A stretch of DNA of 64,000 nucleotides from Phaeosaccion multiseriatum (Eukaryota > Ochrophyta, other classes), in assembly GCA_965112735.1 (NCBI GenBank), contig OZ218955.1, forward strand, positions 744,001 to 808,000, read 5' to 3'. A program made the translations under genes and the position numbers. The first letter of the stretch is position 1, and each line of letters opens with the position of its first letter. The notes beneath the pieces are model-generated. The model was given only the letters and a program-made list of their open reading frames with translations, was not told where the DNA came from and made no database searches. Of the stretch, positions 10,701 to 23,605 are shown one piece after another.

Positions 10701-12734
10701 AATACAGGAGGGGGGGGGCGAGTGGGATAGAGGGGGTTAGAGTGAGGTAACGCAAGGGAGGCACAGGCGCACTGTTGGGCATGGAGTTGTCGGCTTCTTT
10801 ACTTCGAAGCATATGGTAGTCGCTGCAGAAGGTCACGCCTCCTTCTTGTTCTCCCCTCCTCCTCCTCCTCCTCCTCCTCCTCCTCCCTTGTTATTCTTTT
10901 CCATACATCGTCCTTCTTTCTTCCCTCCCTCCATCCGTTCGTTCTTCTCTCCCTCTGCCCTTCCACGTTCAGAGGCAGATGGCAGGGGCTTCTCACCTTT
11001 CGCTGTGTCCCTCGCGGGGATCGCGAAACTTGTCCATGAAAGTGCCTCGAAGGGCACTGAAGAGTGGCGTTTCAAGCGTTTCAACCGTTTCAAGGGGAAC
11101 AAGAGAGATTGTGTTCAAAGGAAGGGGGTGAAGGGAGCATACAGAGCGTGTTTAGGCTGGTCCACTTATTTACTCACTCACTCACCCACTCACTGACTCC
11201 CTCCCCCCCTCCCTGACTCACTCTGCGAAGTCCGGCTGCAGGAAGTTGTCAAGCACGTGTATGTGGTCGGGTTGGCTCTCCAGGATCGCCGCACCTGTGA
11301 TAAGCTCGTCCGTTGAGCCGTCTTTGGCCAGCATATCGGTGGGACTAGGAGGGAGGGAGTGTGCGTGGGTCCGTGTGTGTGCATGTGAAGGGAGTTGGAA
11401 CGATTCGGGGTGGTGGGGGGGGGGTTGAGGTCATCGAATGGGACAAGGGATAAGGGGCTTCCCAATGGAATCCCTCCCGCCACCTCAGGCTCTTGCTCTT
11501 CGTGAGCAGCATGCGTAAGTGTACACGTCAGTACACGTAAGGCCCACATCAGCATACACGTGACGATGGCACGGACCTGTAGTTGGGCTCTGCAAAGTAC
11601 TTGGCGATTTCCTCTTGGCTGAAGTCCTCTCCGCCGTCACCACCCTCGCTGGCGTCAGCCCCCCCTTCCGCTTCGTCGGGATCTACTGCGCGGGGTGAAG
11701 TAGTCACGGAGAAGGAAGCAAGGATTTGAGTTTGCGCACACACACATACACACACGCGCGCGCGCCTTTGAGCCGGTTTTCGCCTTCGCTTCTCTCTTTC
11801 TCACACAAGCGCGAGCAACTGAAAGGCAGACAGCACGTGCACTTGAACAGAAAGACAGCGGCGGGCGGCACACACACACACACACACACCCCGCCTTCCT
11901 CCCGGTACTAATATGAACATTATGCACTCCACACACTCACTCACGCCCTCATGCATTCGCGCACGCACCTCCATCGACGACGTTGTCATCCGGCTCAAAC
12001 TCATCGAGGTCATCGAGCCCCTCGAGCTCTGCTTGCACGTCCTCGAGGCCGAGGGACGCCAAGTCCTCCTCGTTCACCTCGATCACCTCAACGCCAGCAC
12101 CACCTTCAACACCGGCGAAGCTGTCTTCCTCCTCCTCTTCCTCTTCCTCCTCGTTCTCGCCCTCCTTGTCCTCCTCCTCCTGCTCCTCCCTCTTCCCCTC
12201 GTGGCCCTCCTCTAGCATATCCACTGCATGTACAGCATAGTTCGAGGGTGGGAGGGAGGGAAGGATCATGAGCACAGCGACACTATTGTAGGCGCAGAGT
12301 CGGGGGGGGAGGGGGAGAGGGAAATTGGTCCTCACGCACTCACCTTCAACCTCCTCCTTGTCTTCGCTCCCCTCCTGCCCGGCCTTTGACAAGTGCAGAG
12401 ATGGGGACTTTCCTTGGTCACTCCTATACCACCCGCTACCACCAACGCCGCCGTTCCGGCTTCTAACTCTCTTGCTCGGCGGTGGTCCGCCGCTCCCTGT
12501 AGGATTATGTAAGGCGAAAGGGCCCCTCTTCACCTCCGCCCATCTTCTCATCCGTTGCCCTCGCTGATTTCGCGGAGGGTTACTGTGCGCACGGCCATCA
12601 TAGCGAGGAAGTCGTAGAGAAGAAGAGGCCGCAGGTTGCGGCACGAAAGCCTCTATTTGGGGTAATACGACGAGCAGGCCCACCAGCGTGCTGGTTGTTG
12701 CGGTTGGTCTCATGATACGTGCAGCCCCGGCCAA
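7735..12734 (-). CDS. Plastid-targeted 2OG-Fe(II) oxygenase with TonB-C/AgmX-like C-terminus
   Basis: Twelve exons (12344-12734, 11969-12223, 11577-11685, 11222-11344, 10997-11056, 10602-10689, 10292-10415, 9765-9913, 9038-9106, 8531-8571, 8157-8301, 7735-7953) sum to exactly 591 codons. The N-terminus is a signal-like segment followed by IEAFVPQP, resembling a bipartite complex-plastid presequence. Residues ~130-230 are strongly acidic. Residues ~290-480 match the 2OG-Fe(II)/prolyl-hydroxylase fold: iron ligands H378 and D380 (RVHTDSWH), distal H450 (RIPHYVEKV) and R465 (GRLVLHGWF) for 2-oxoglutarate. Residues ~490-590 resemble the TonB C-terminal/AgmX fold (GVLTVKVYISGSDGSVTDV near its start, VPFTFS at the end), an unusual fusion. 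The substrate is unknown. Its start is 291 bp from the divergent RsmD-type gene. Introns carry large (TG)n, (CACC)n and CT-rich repeats. Confidence 0.88.
8569..8895. repeat. Compound (TG)n microsatellite abutting a splice acceptor
   Basis: About 320 bp of (TG)n with periodic TGCATG, TTTG and TATG interruptions. On the gene's sense strand it is (CA)n and runs straight into the acceptor of oxygenase exon 10 (ACACACAG before 8571). Long alternating purine-pyrimidine DNA can adopt Z-DNA; that is a known property, not shown here. Confidence 0.95.
9465..9735. repeat. (CACC/CCCA)n-rich microsatellite
   Basis: Dense CCCACCCA/CACTCACC repeats in oxygenase intron 8. It gives long open Pro/Thr/His frames on the plus strand and Gly/Trp/Val frames on the minus strand that are not genes. 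Confidence 0.9.
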
Positions 12735-13025
12735 CCCTTCTCGGCGTGAAGGGAGGGAAGGAGGTTAAGAATAAGAAGGATATTCACCTGAGTGGCCAGG
12801 TAAATGCTGTGTAATAAACAAAAAACAAAGGTTTTAAATGAGCTCGGGCGGACACACTGAAGCACCAACTGCTCCATCTGTTGTCCCTTCCACACAATCT
12901 TGATCCAATCGGCTCTTTCGGCTCCTTCCTCCCCCCTCTTTCAATCTCCCGCCTTCTATTTTCTCCCTTCTCGTCGTCAATCCTCAGTAGAAGGCTTGTC
13001 GAGCCCAGCTCAAAACTCAGCAGCA
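12735..13025. promoter_or_regulatory. Bidirectional promoter region between two plastid-protein genes
   Basis: Only 291 bp separate the ATG of the minus-strand oxygenase (12734) from the ATG of the plus-strand methyltransferase (13026). Both proteins have plastid-type presequences, so shared regulation is plausible. I see no clear TATA box; pyrimidine-rich tracts lie on the plus strand before 13026. Confidence 0.55.
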
Positions 13026-15021
13026 ATGTCGGCGGTATCGCTGACATGCTCTAGCCTATTGATGCTCACCTCTGTTGCCACCGCTTGGGTAGTCAGTCCA
13101 TGTGCACTTTCTCGGCCCTTCGCACCACCACCTCCTCCACCACCAGCAGCAGCAGCAGCGACAGCAGCAGCAGGAGGAGGAGGTGCACGGTGTAAGATGG
13201 GCTGGACGAGGGCGCACGTTCGTCGGCGCGCAACGGAAGGGCGAGGAGAAGGCGAGGAGATGGGGGACGAGCTCCCTCAACGGGAGGAGCGACCCAAGAA
13301 GGGCAAAGAGGTTCACCGAGATGCGAGTGGAATACCTGTTGAGCCAGTCTACGCTCCTCGTATCAGCGCCTATAAGGCTCCGAACAGCAAGGCGACGAAG
13401 AGGATCCGCGCACAAGGGCAGAACAGACTGGAAGGCATTTCCAATCCCGCCAAGCTCAAAGTGGGTCGTGTGTGTGTGTGGGGGGGGGGGGGGGGGGGGG
13501 GTGGTGTGGGGGGGGGGGGTGGGTGGGTGGGTGGGGGAAAAGGGGGGAGGTACATGTGTTGCACTTGGGGAGGGGAGGAGAGGAGACAAGAGACACTACA
13601 CTACGAAGTGGGCCCAGGTTGTGGATGTCGTAATGCATTCACGACGGGCTTAGTGTATTCACAAGTGGCCACTGTGATCCATCTGCCATCAGCTTTCGAG
13701 GAGGGAAGGGGCGGGGCGGAGGGAACAGGGGTATCCTATGTATTGGCCCGCTTACATCAATCGTCGATGCTCCCCCCTCCCCCTCTCTCTCTGTCCCTCT
13801 CTCCCCTCCCCACCCTCCTTCCCCTCTGTTTCTCTCTCTCTCCTCTCTCTCTGTCTCTCTCTGTTGTGTGTGTGTGTTCTGTCTGTCTCTGTCTCTCTCG
13901 TCCCTCTCTCTCTCTCTCCCTCTCCCTCCCTCCCTCTCCCCCCACGACCGCCGCAGGTGATGGGGGGTTCCGTGAAAGGAAGGAGACTTGAGTCTCCTGA
14001 CGTGTACCTTCGCCCCATGATGGGCCGTGTGAAGGAAGCACTCTTCTCGACCCTCACAACCTTTGAGGTGTTTCGTCCCGGCCGCTCTCCTCGCTTTCTG
14101 GACCTGTTTGCAGGCTCCGGAGGTGTGGGTATTGAGGCGCTCTCCCGGGGGGCGGACCACGCCACCTTTGTGGACTTTGCTCAGGACTGTTGTGATACGG
14201 CGGAGAGGAACGTTGCCATTTGCGGTTTCGCGCCGGAGCAGGGGAGGTCTGTGTGTGCAGATGTGCTTGAGGTGATGCGGTGAGTAACTGCGGTGGGTAA
14301 GGTGAGATAGTGTAGGCAGTCAGTCAGTCAATCAGTCATTCAGTCAGTCAGTCAGTCAGTCGGTCATTGAGTGTCAGTCAGTCACTCAGTCACTCAGTCA
14401 ATCAGTCAGTTCAAAGCACACCACACAGATTTTTGCTCGTTCGTTCGTTGGTTCAGTATCGAGGGAAACAACCACCAGGTCGGGTGAATTGGGTGTGCCC
14501 CCAAGACAGGTCTGGAGGGAAGAGAAGAGCCTTGCTTCTTTCTCTTGCGCAACCCCTTTGCTGCCATGCCATACCCACCGATTGATTGCCTTACTCACTG
14601 CCTCCCTCACCCCTCTTCTTTCCACCCTCTCTCCTTCCTCACTCCCCTCCCTCCCTCCCTCCCTCACAGGAACCCCTCTCGCTTCCAGCTGGACACGGGA
14701 GTGCCTTTCGACGTCGTAACCGCCACCCCTCCTTACCAAGAGATTGTGTACAGCGAGCTCATCGACGCCATAATGCACAGCCCCTTGGTGGGCGAGGACA
14801 CCATAGTGGTGATTGAGTACCCGGTCGAGCTGGGCTGTCTCCCTCATCTGCTCGGGGAGGGTAGGATGGTGGGTCTCCGGAACCGCAAGTACGGGCGGAC
14901 GGTGGTGGCGGTGTATATCGTGCGGCCGTCAGGGAGTATCGATCTCGCTGACTCACGCCCGGAGGAGTTCATATCCCTCAAGAAGGTTAAGGGCGGACGG
15001 CCTGCGCAAAAGGGCTACTGA
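13026..15021 (+). CDS. RsmD-family 16S rRNA (guanine-N2) methyltransferase, plastid-targeted
   Basis: Three exons (13026-13460, 13957-14279, 14670-15021) give 369 residues. The first exon encodes a hydrophobic signal-like segment ending around ATAWVVSP and a long low-complexity, basic linker, consistent with a bipartite plastid presequence. The catalytic part starts at the second exon: GGSVKGRRLESP, RPMMGRVKEALF, the SAM-binding loop LDLFAGSGGVGIEALSRGA, and the catalytic motif as TPPY rather than the usual DPPY or NPPY. RsmD methylates guanine 966 of bacterial 16S rRNA; the expected role here is small-subunit rRNA modification in the plastid ribosome, by homology. Intron 1 holds a G-run followed by a long CT-rich stretch ending at the acceptor; intron 2 holds an (AGTC)n repeat. 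Confidence 0.92.
14316..14411. repeat. (CAGT)n microsatellite in RsmD intron 2
   Basis: Imperfect CAGTCAGT repeats directly downstream of the 5' splice site at 14279. Confidence 0.85.
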
Positions 15022-15908
15022 ATTAATTTATCGCTATACTGAATTGCTTGAGCCATCTCAATGTCCATGGCCACCAACTATTGACAAAATAGAATAACTT
15101 TGATGACCTGGGTCTGTTGTACAATGTATTGTCTTCTTACCTCATAAGGTGTTCAATTCTAAAAATGCTCTTCGGGTCCAGTGGATGTGCTCCATCCTTC
15201 CTCCCTGCCTCCGACACACTTAAAATAAAGATTCAAACTGTGTATGCTGCGTACATCGTCAGAGCTATGCCTGAGCCTCCACCCACACCGCCCCCATACA
15301 AGAAACCGATTCTTACAGGGGAGGCGCGCGGACATGTACAACGCATGTGCCCGGAAAGCTGAGCTCCTACTCCTAAGATCCTCCTACGATGGCGAGGGTT
15401 CTTGACCAGACGGAGTCTCCTAGTGACCGGCCTTCGAGTGTCATCCATGGGGCACGGCCGTGAGAGGAGCATGCCTTCCTTCTCGTTCGTTGGGTTGCTG
15501 CTCGCCCGCCCGCCTGGTAAGGCCTTTCATCGCCCAGCAATGTAGGCGGCGTGTAGGTGCGTGGGTGCTGGTCAGCAGCAGTCAGGCCAGGCCAGGGCAT
15601 ACGGGTTACCCTGTGTGTGTGCGTGTGTGCAGGAAGTTTGTCGCCTGCCGCATTCCGCCGTGACAGCCCACTGGCAATAACGCTTCCACGCGCCGCCAGC
15701 TCCACGCTGATGGGGCTTCTCTTGTTGTGCCCTGCGTCAGTCGAAGCCTCGCAGCAGGTGTGTGTGGTCGGACGAATCGATCGGTCTCTCGGTCGCCGCG
15801 CACAAGGGCAGTCAAGGAGGGTATGCCAGGCAGGTGGCCTCTCCGCCGCCATCGGAAGTGGTGTCCTCCCGCCTCAAGGCCAGCTTTCCGTCCCGAAGCA
15901 CATCACCT
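15022..15908. other. 3' flank of RsmD gene and duplicated DNA downstream of member B
   Basis: A possible poly(A) signal AATAAAG lies near 15229. The stretch 15545-15720 resembles 17586-17780 (for example GTGCGTGGGTGC followed by GGTCAGCAGCAG in both), so the duplication that produced B and C extends past the open reading frames. No complete gene is seen. Confidence 0.55.
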
Positions 15909-16469
15909 TCATCCGTCTTCGTCGTCCTCCATCTCGTCCGTGTCCCAGCCCTCTCCCTCGCCACTTGTGCTCTCGCCGAAGAAGCTCATACGGTTGAAGG
16001 AGGAGCGGGGCGGGGCTGGGCACACCATGCCACACTCTCCTGCGGGGCACTCTGGTGGCACGGGTGGGCTGGGCGTCGCAGATCGATCATCAGCAAGCCG
16101 AGCGTCGCCCTCTACCAACGCGCTTCTGGTACTGTTGGCGGCTGAGATGTTGAGAGACAGAGCCCGGTACACGAGCCTCTGTCCCCCTCTCGTTCCTTCT
16201 CCTCCACGGTCGGTAGCCTCAGGTACAGCAGCAGGAGTAGGTGGCGGAGTGACCAATGCTGTGGCCCTTGTTGGTGTCGGTAGGCATGCTCCATCCTGAC
16301 ATGGCAGCTCTGTTGGGAGGTACTCCTGGATCCTCGCTCGCTTTGTCTGGCGCTGCTTGCATGCGTTGGCGCTGTCATCCACCTCTGGAGTCAGAACGAA
16401 GCGAGGAGGAGTGTGCAAGTATACAGCTCTGGGGGTCTCTGCTCTTTTCATCGACATGCTGATGGCCAT
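15909..16469 (-). CDS. Member B of the unrecognised three-gene family
   Basis: A 187-codon frame from ATG at 16469 to TGA at 15909. Motifs shared with C (17920-18654): TKRARIQEYLPTELPCQDGA, RALSLNISAAN, DARLADDRSATPS, CPAPPRSSFN and RMSFFGESTSGEGEGWDTDE. Around 16085-16107 and 18201-18223 the DNA is identical over about 22 bases (start GATCGATCATCAGC). Compared with C it lacks the Ser/Asp-rich N-terminal segment in frame; a different frame at 16375-16600 may contain a decayed version, so B could be partly a pseudogene. After the stop, the reading frame equivalent to C's downstream stretch continues in another phase. No known domain; function not assigned. Confidence 0.4.
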   Translation of the reverse strand: MAISMSMKRAETPRAVYLHTPPRFVLTPEVDDSANACKQRQTKRARIQEYLPTELPCQDGACLPTPTRATALVTPPPTPAAVPEATDRGGEGTRGGQRLVYRALSLNISAANSTRSALVEGDARLADDRSATPSPPVPPECPAGECGMVCPAPPRSSFNRMSFFGESTSGEGEGWDTDEMEDDEDG

Positions 16470-17919
16470 GATCCAACAAGCAGTCCTTGTAGCTCATGTG
16501 GATTGGGTGGCCTCTTTTCTTTTGGAGGGTGTGATATCCGTCGGCCTGCATCTGGTGAATGCTCCGTTGCAAAGCTAAAGAGTCGGCAGAGATTGCTACG
16601 CAGCTATAGAGGCGGTGGATCATATGTTCGTGCGTATTGGCCGGTCTTTTACGCGAGCCGTCGGGTGCAACGAATAAAACGTTTCAGAAATTGCACCACC
16701 CAGCAGGAAGGATTCTCCGATCCGTTTCCTTCGGGGCCTTTTTTTTTTTAATTGTGCGCACGCGCGGTGGAACGTGGCACGTTCTTGCGGGGCCTTCATT
16801 TGAGGGTGTAGGTAGCAGATGATGCGTGGGCTGGAGGGAGTGCACGAGTGAGTGAGTGAGTGAGTGAGTGAGTGAGTGAGTGAGTGAGTGTGTGAATGTG
16901 TGAGAGTGCGGATGAGTGGGTGAGTGGGTGAGTGAGTGGGTGAATGCGTGAATGGGTGCGTGCGTGAGTGCGTGTGCGCGTGCGTGGGTGCATGAATGAG
17001 TGAGTGAGGGAGTGAGTGAGTGGGGAGAGGAGGAAGAGCATCATCACGCCCTGTGCTGGACTGTGCCTCTCACACTCTGTGTCAAGAAGCCGCCCTGCCC
17101 TCTTTGTGTTTTGTGGTCCGAGCGTTACTGGCGTGAAGAAGTAAGGAAGGGGAGGAAAAAATATCGCTCCAAGTAGCTGGGCTGATTGAAGTGTTTGCGT
17201 CCCAAACTGTACATATTGTCCTTTTATTTGTCCTCTTCATCGCCTTTCCTATTCACTGTACTACCTACGCGCTTGCTCTGCGCGAAACTCTTCACATGTG
17301 TGTGTGTGTGTGTGTGTGCGTGAGTGCCATTCTGACCGCCTTCTCTGCCTACTTTTTACGTACACACTGACGCATGCGTGGAGTAATGGAGTCTTGTAAT
17401 GGAGTCTCCCCCATACAAGACGCAAAGTTCTCTCCGTACCCGGGGCCGAGCGGAGGAGTGAAGCTAAACTAAAGCTAAACACTCCGCTGGCTTGCTTGCC
17501 CTGCCTCCGAGTGATCAACCTCCAAGGCTGTCACCGGGGCCGAGCGCGGGGGGCAGCCCCCCCTTTTCGCCGCTCATCGTGTAGCGATGTGTGTGGGCGC
17601 GGGGGTGCGTGGGTGCGGGTCAGCAGCAGCATCCAGTCTAGCCCGGCGAGTGGTTCGAGGTGCAGTGCTGAAGTGTCCGCCCCTTGCACAAGAAGCAGGG
17701 GAGTACGCGTGCCGTGGTGGGGCCGTCGACAGGCTACTCCTGCTGCTCCTGCTGCTGCTGCTGCTACTGCTGCCGCCGTGTTGAAGCTTCTCTTGCGGCT
17801 CATCACGGGTGTCGGTTGGTCGGGCCACGCCCACTCCACTGCCATCGGCACGGCACGGTCCGGCGTCGTCTCCTGCTGCACCACCAGCAGGGTCATCTCC
17901 TTGCGCACCAGCACCAACC
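16470..17919. other. Spacer between B and C with (GTGA)n repeat
   Basis: It holds a (GTGA)n microsatellite (16844-17030), a short (TG)n, a CTG run at 17750-17775, and sequence homologous to the region downstream of B. A minus-strand frame at 17531-17923 reads a plausible continuation of C in a shifted phase (LRLVLVRKEMTLLVVQQE), with no good splice donor to join it. Confidence 0.5.
16844..17030. repeat. (GTGA)n microsatellite
   Basis: GAGT/GTGA repeats, perfect at 16849-16889 and imperfect afterwards. Confidence 0.92.
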
Positions 17920-18654
17920 TCAAGGCCTGCTCTCCGTCCAGGTGAGGTCGCGGTCCTCCCCGCCCTCCATCTCATCCGTCCTGATGGCCCAGCCCCCTTC
18001 CTCGCCACTGGCGCTCTCGCCGAAGAACGTCATGCCTTGGCTGGAGGAGCAGCGGGGCGGGGCAGGGCACAACACGCTGCCACACTCCACCATCGGGGCG
18101 GAATTCCTTCTCCTCCCATGGGCCGGGAGTGTGGAGTGTTTCCCCTGGTACTGCTCTCCTCCCACTTGGCCGAAGGGGGGGCATGCTGGTGGCGTAGTAG
18201 ATCGATCATCAGCAAGCCGACCATCCCCTTCGGCCAAGGCGGTCGTCCCTGTGTTGTTGGCACTGAAGATATCCAGGGACAGCGACCGGTGCAAACGCCT
18301 TCTCCGTCCACAACTCGCGGTCCCTCCCTCACCGCCAGTGGCATCAGCAGGCACGGCCGCAGGAGGAAGAGGAGGACTGACCGTCGCCCTTGTTGCCCAG
18401 GCTCCGTCCTGTGGCTGCACTGATGGGAAGTCAATGTCGTATTCTTGGATCCTTGCTCTCTTGGACCGCGGCGGCGCACAATCACTTTGAGGTGGGAGGC
18501 GGCCGTGGCCGTTGCCATTGCAGTAGTAGGGGAGTGTGTCGCAGGTACTGCCACTGCTTGTGCAGCTACCTGTGTCACTATCGTGCCCTGACTCCTGCAA
18601 CACCTTTCTACAGAGGCTCATCTGTTTGGGCCAGCGTTGCCTCATCAGATTCAT
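17920..18654 (-). CDS. Member C of the unrecognised three-gene family
   Basis: A 245-codon frame from ATG at 18654 to TGA at 17920; the frame is open further upstream but without an ATG. N-terminus: MSLCRKVLQESGHDSDTGSC, which aligns with A's LKSMGYDTSDTTSC. Then SKRARIQEYD, HRSLSLDIFSAN, DGRLADDRSTTP, CPAPPRCSSS and GMTFFGESASGEEGGW follow in the same order as in B. Ser/Pro-rich and probably disordered. The combination of a basic KRAR cluster, an R-x-L-S-L site and an FFGES motif suggests a regulatory protein with conserved short linear motifs, but this is inference and no family is recognised. Confidence 0.45.
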   Translation of the reverse strand: MNLMRQRWPKQMSLCRKVLQESGHDSDTGSCTSSGSTCDTLPYYCNGNGHGRLPPQSDCAPPRSKRARIQEYDIDFPSVQPQDGAWATRATVSPPLPPAAVPADATGGEGGTASCGRRRRLHRSLSLDIFSANNTGTTALAEGDGRLADDRSTTPPACPPFGQVGGEQYQGKHSTLPAHGRRRNSAPMVECGSVLCPAPPRCSSSQGMTFFGESASGEEGGWAIRTDEMEGGEDRDLTWTESRP

Positions 18655-18981
18655 TTGGCCTCGCTCGCGGGCCTTTTTTGGGGCTGGCTTCTTTCCACTC
18701 GTGCAGAGCACAGAGCAGGAGGAGAAGAAGAAAAAGCAACCACCCCCCCTCTTGCTGTATAGGTGCAACTGCTCAAAGGAAGTAGTAAAAGGAGCTGGCT
18801 TTTCTCGTGTTGGAGTTGCTGTGAATTCATTCGCACAACCTTGTCAGCAGGGCACAAGATCCCTCTGGCGGCAATTTGCCTCGTGACGAGGTGAGAAAAC
18901 GGCAAAACCGTTTTCCGAAAACGGCCAAAAATCGTCCTCCCTTTTTTCGCGACCCTGCTTCCTGCTTCTGGCCGGCTGGCG

Positions 18982-19110
18982 ATCACTCACTCACTCACTC
19001 ACTCCCTCACTTCCTCACTCCCTCCCTCACTCACTCACTCACTCACTCACTCCCTCACTCCCTCACTCACTCACTCACTCCCTCACTCACTCACTCACTC
19101 TCACACCCTT
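18982..19110. repeat. (TCAC)n array, left of the 31-bp repeat
   Basis: TCAC repeats with regular TCCC interruptions. Confidence 0.93.
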
Positions 19111-19130
19111 TTCCCCATCGTCCACATTCT

Positions 19131-19367
19131 CGATAGCGCGCTATCGGGCCCCGGCGATAGCGGATAGCGTGCCGGCTGGCGGATAGCACGCCCCAACAAC
19201 CCCCCCCCCCCCCCAACAGCCGGCTGGCGCCGGCGATAGCGGATAGCGCGATAGCGGATAGCGTGCCAGCTGGCGCCGGCGATAGCGGATAGCGCGCCGG
19301 CTGGCGCCGGCGATAGCGGATAGCGCGCCGGCTGGCGCCGGCGATAGCGGATAGCGGATAGTGTATC
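19131..19367. repeat. 31-bp GC-rich tandem repeat with internal dyads
   Basis: Units of about 31 bp contain CGATAGCGGATAGCGCG followed by CCGGCTGGCGCCGG. The GCCGGCTGGCGCCGGC-like part is nearly self-complementary, so each unit can fold. Copies at 19227-19360 are near-identical; the left part is interrupted by a C-run (19200-19214). Confidence 0.9.
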
Positions 19368-19375
19368 AGGGGTCG

Positions 19376-19534
19376 ATCACTCACTCACTCACTCACTCAC
19401 TCACTCACTCACTCACTCACTCACTCACTCACTCCCTCACTCCCTCACTCACTCACTCACTCACTCACTCACTCACTCACGCACCCACGCACTCACTCCC
19501 TCACTCACTCTCTCACTCACTCACTCCCTCACTA
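19376..19534. repeat. (TCAC)n array, right of the 31-bp repeat
   Basis: Long perfect TCAC stretch at 19378-19434, then imperfect copies. Confidence 0.93.
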
Positions 19535-19830
19535 TACGGCACACGGAGCCGCGACTGACGCCTAGTTAATCATTTTTTTGGACCGCTTACGGCACTTCAG
19601 AGTCTTACACTCACATGGAGATCGTAAGAGAAATGAATGATCCAACTACCAGAGCCAATACAAGTCATCCAAACATGGGGCAACTGTGCTTCAAAGGTAA
19701 TATATATACATAATAATAATATATATATATATATGTATATATATAATGTACGTTTTGTATGTTATGTACGTGTGTGAGTGTGCCTATCCTTGTGGAGCAA
19801 TGAACTCGTCCACCACTCTCGTCCTCCTTT

Positions 19831-22609
<2,779 letters not shown>

Positions 22610-23146
22610 TCTGCTGAACCCGAGTCGGGATCTGGATCAAGATAAACTGACCCTCTCACTTCTCGCGTACGTCCGCACTGGTCCACCTCCCCCATCGCTT
22701 GCACCCATCGAGTACGAATAGGGTCGCAAAAGAGAAAAGAAACTAAAGGGAAGTTAGCATCGTCTCTGCCGCCGCCACCAGCTCATTCCACTCTTATGTC
22801 AAGCTATCTTCGAAATGAGAGATGAGTGAAAGAGAAGAGGAAGAATTGGGAAAAAGGAAAATTAGCAGAAAATTATTAGTTTTGCGTGAAACAGCCAGAC
22901 GTGTTGTATCGCCGTCGCCAAGTCTCAAAACTCTGCTTCTTTCTTCCTATTAAAGTTCCTTCTTTCTGGTGGGCCCCAACTTGTGGGCCCCTTCCCTCCT
23001 TTTTCCTTTTTGTTGTTGTTGTGTGTATTAGAGCTTATGGGCTCAGTATTGGCGCGCTTGAGGTGTATGTGTGTAAGCTGACAAACTCGACCTACTATCC
23101 TCAGACAAACTGTTCATCCGATCGAAGACTCTGATCGCTGACTCTG
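22610..23146. other. Promoter side of EF-hand gene and 3' side of kinesin
   Basis: Both flanking genes are on the minus strand. The segment is locally A-rich (22720-22880) compared with its surroundings. No gene, RNA or long repeat seen. Confidence 0.5.
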
Positions 23147-23535
23147 TCAGCGCCTGCGGGCAAGGTCCTCCTCAGCGGCGTTCTGGAGAGCACGGATACT
23201 CGCAGACACCAGCCTGGGGTAGCCACGCAGGGAGGGAGAGCAGGGGGGGAGGGAGGGAGGGGCAGGGGGTGAAGCAGAGGGAGGGAGCGGAAGGGGGAGG
23301 GAGGGAGGGAGGAAGGAAGGAAGGGAGGGACCTCATGATAAAAAATGGGCTGAGTCGCTTCGGTCCTCTTGGCGAGGCGAGGCACAGACCCTGAATGCCG
23401 CCACGCTCAAGTGGCGGAATGTAGGGCTGTTCGACATGACCTATCGGACACACTCGATAATTGTACATTACCTGCGCAGATGGTTAACGTCCTTCTTCAG
23501 AGTTTTTGGAGGCCCACTGGCAGTCGATATATCCC

Positions 23536-23605
<70 letters not shown>

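Larger units (their letters stand above)
18655..19830. other. Repeat-dominated intergenic region
   Basis: It contains two (TCAC)n arrays flanking a 31-bp GC-rich tandem repeat, then an AT-rich stretch with (TA)n near 19700-19745. It forms the shared downstream/upstream space between member C and the EF-hand gene. No gene supported. Confidence 0.7.

Noticed and set aside
23333-23426. Alternative last kinesin exon ending HFLS-stop
   Set aside because: It splices in phase, but joining exon 24 directly to 23147-23213 gives a more natural helical end ([16 protein letters not shown]) with good signals; cDNA would decide.
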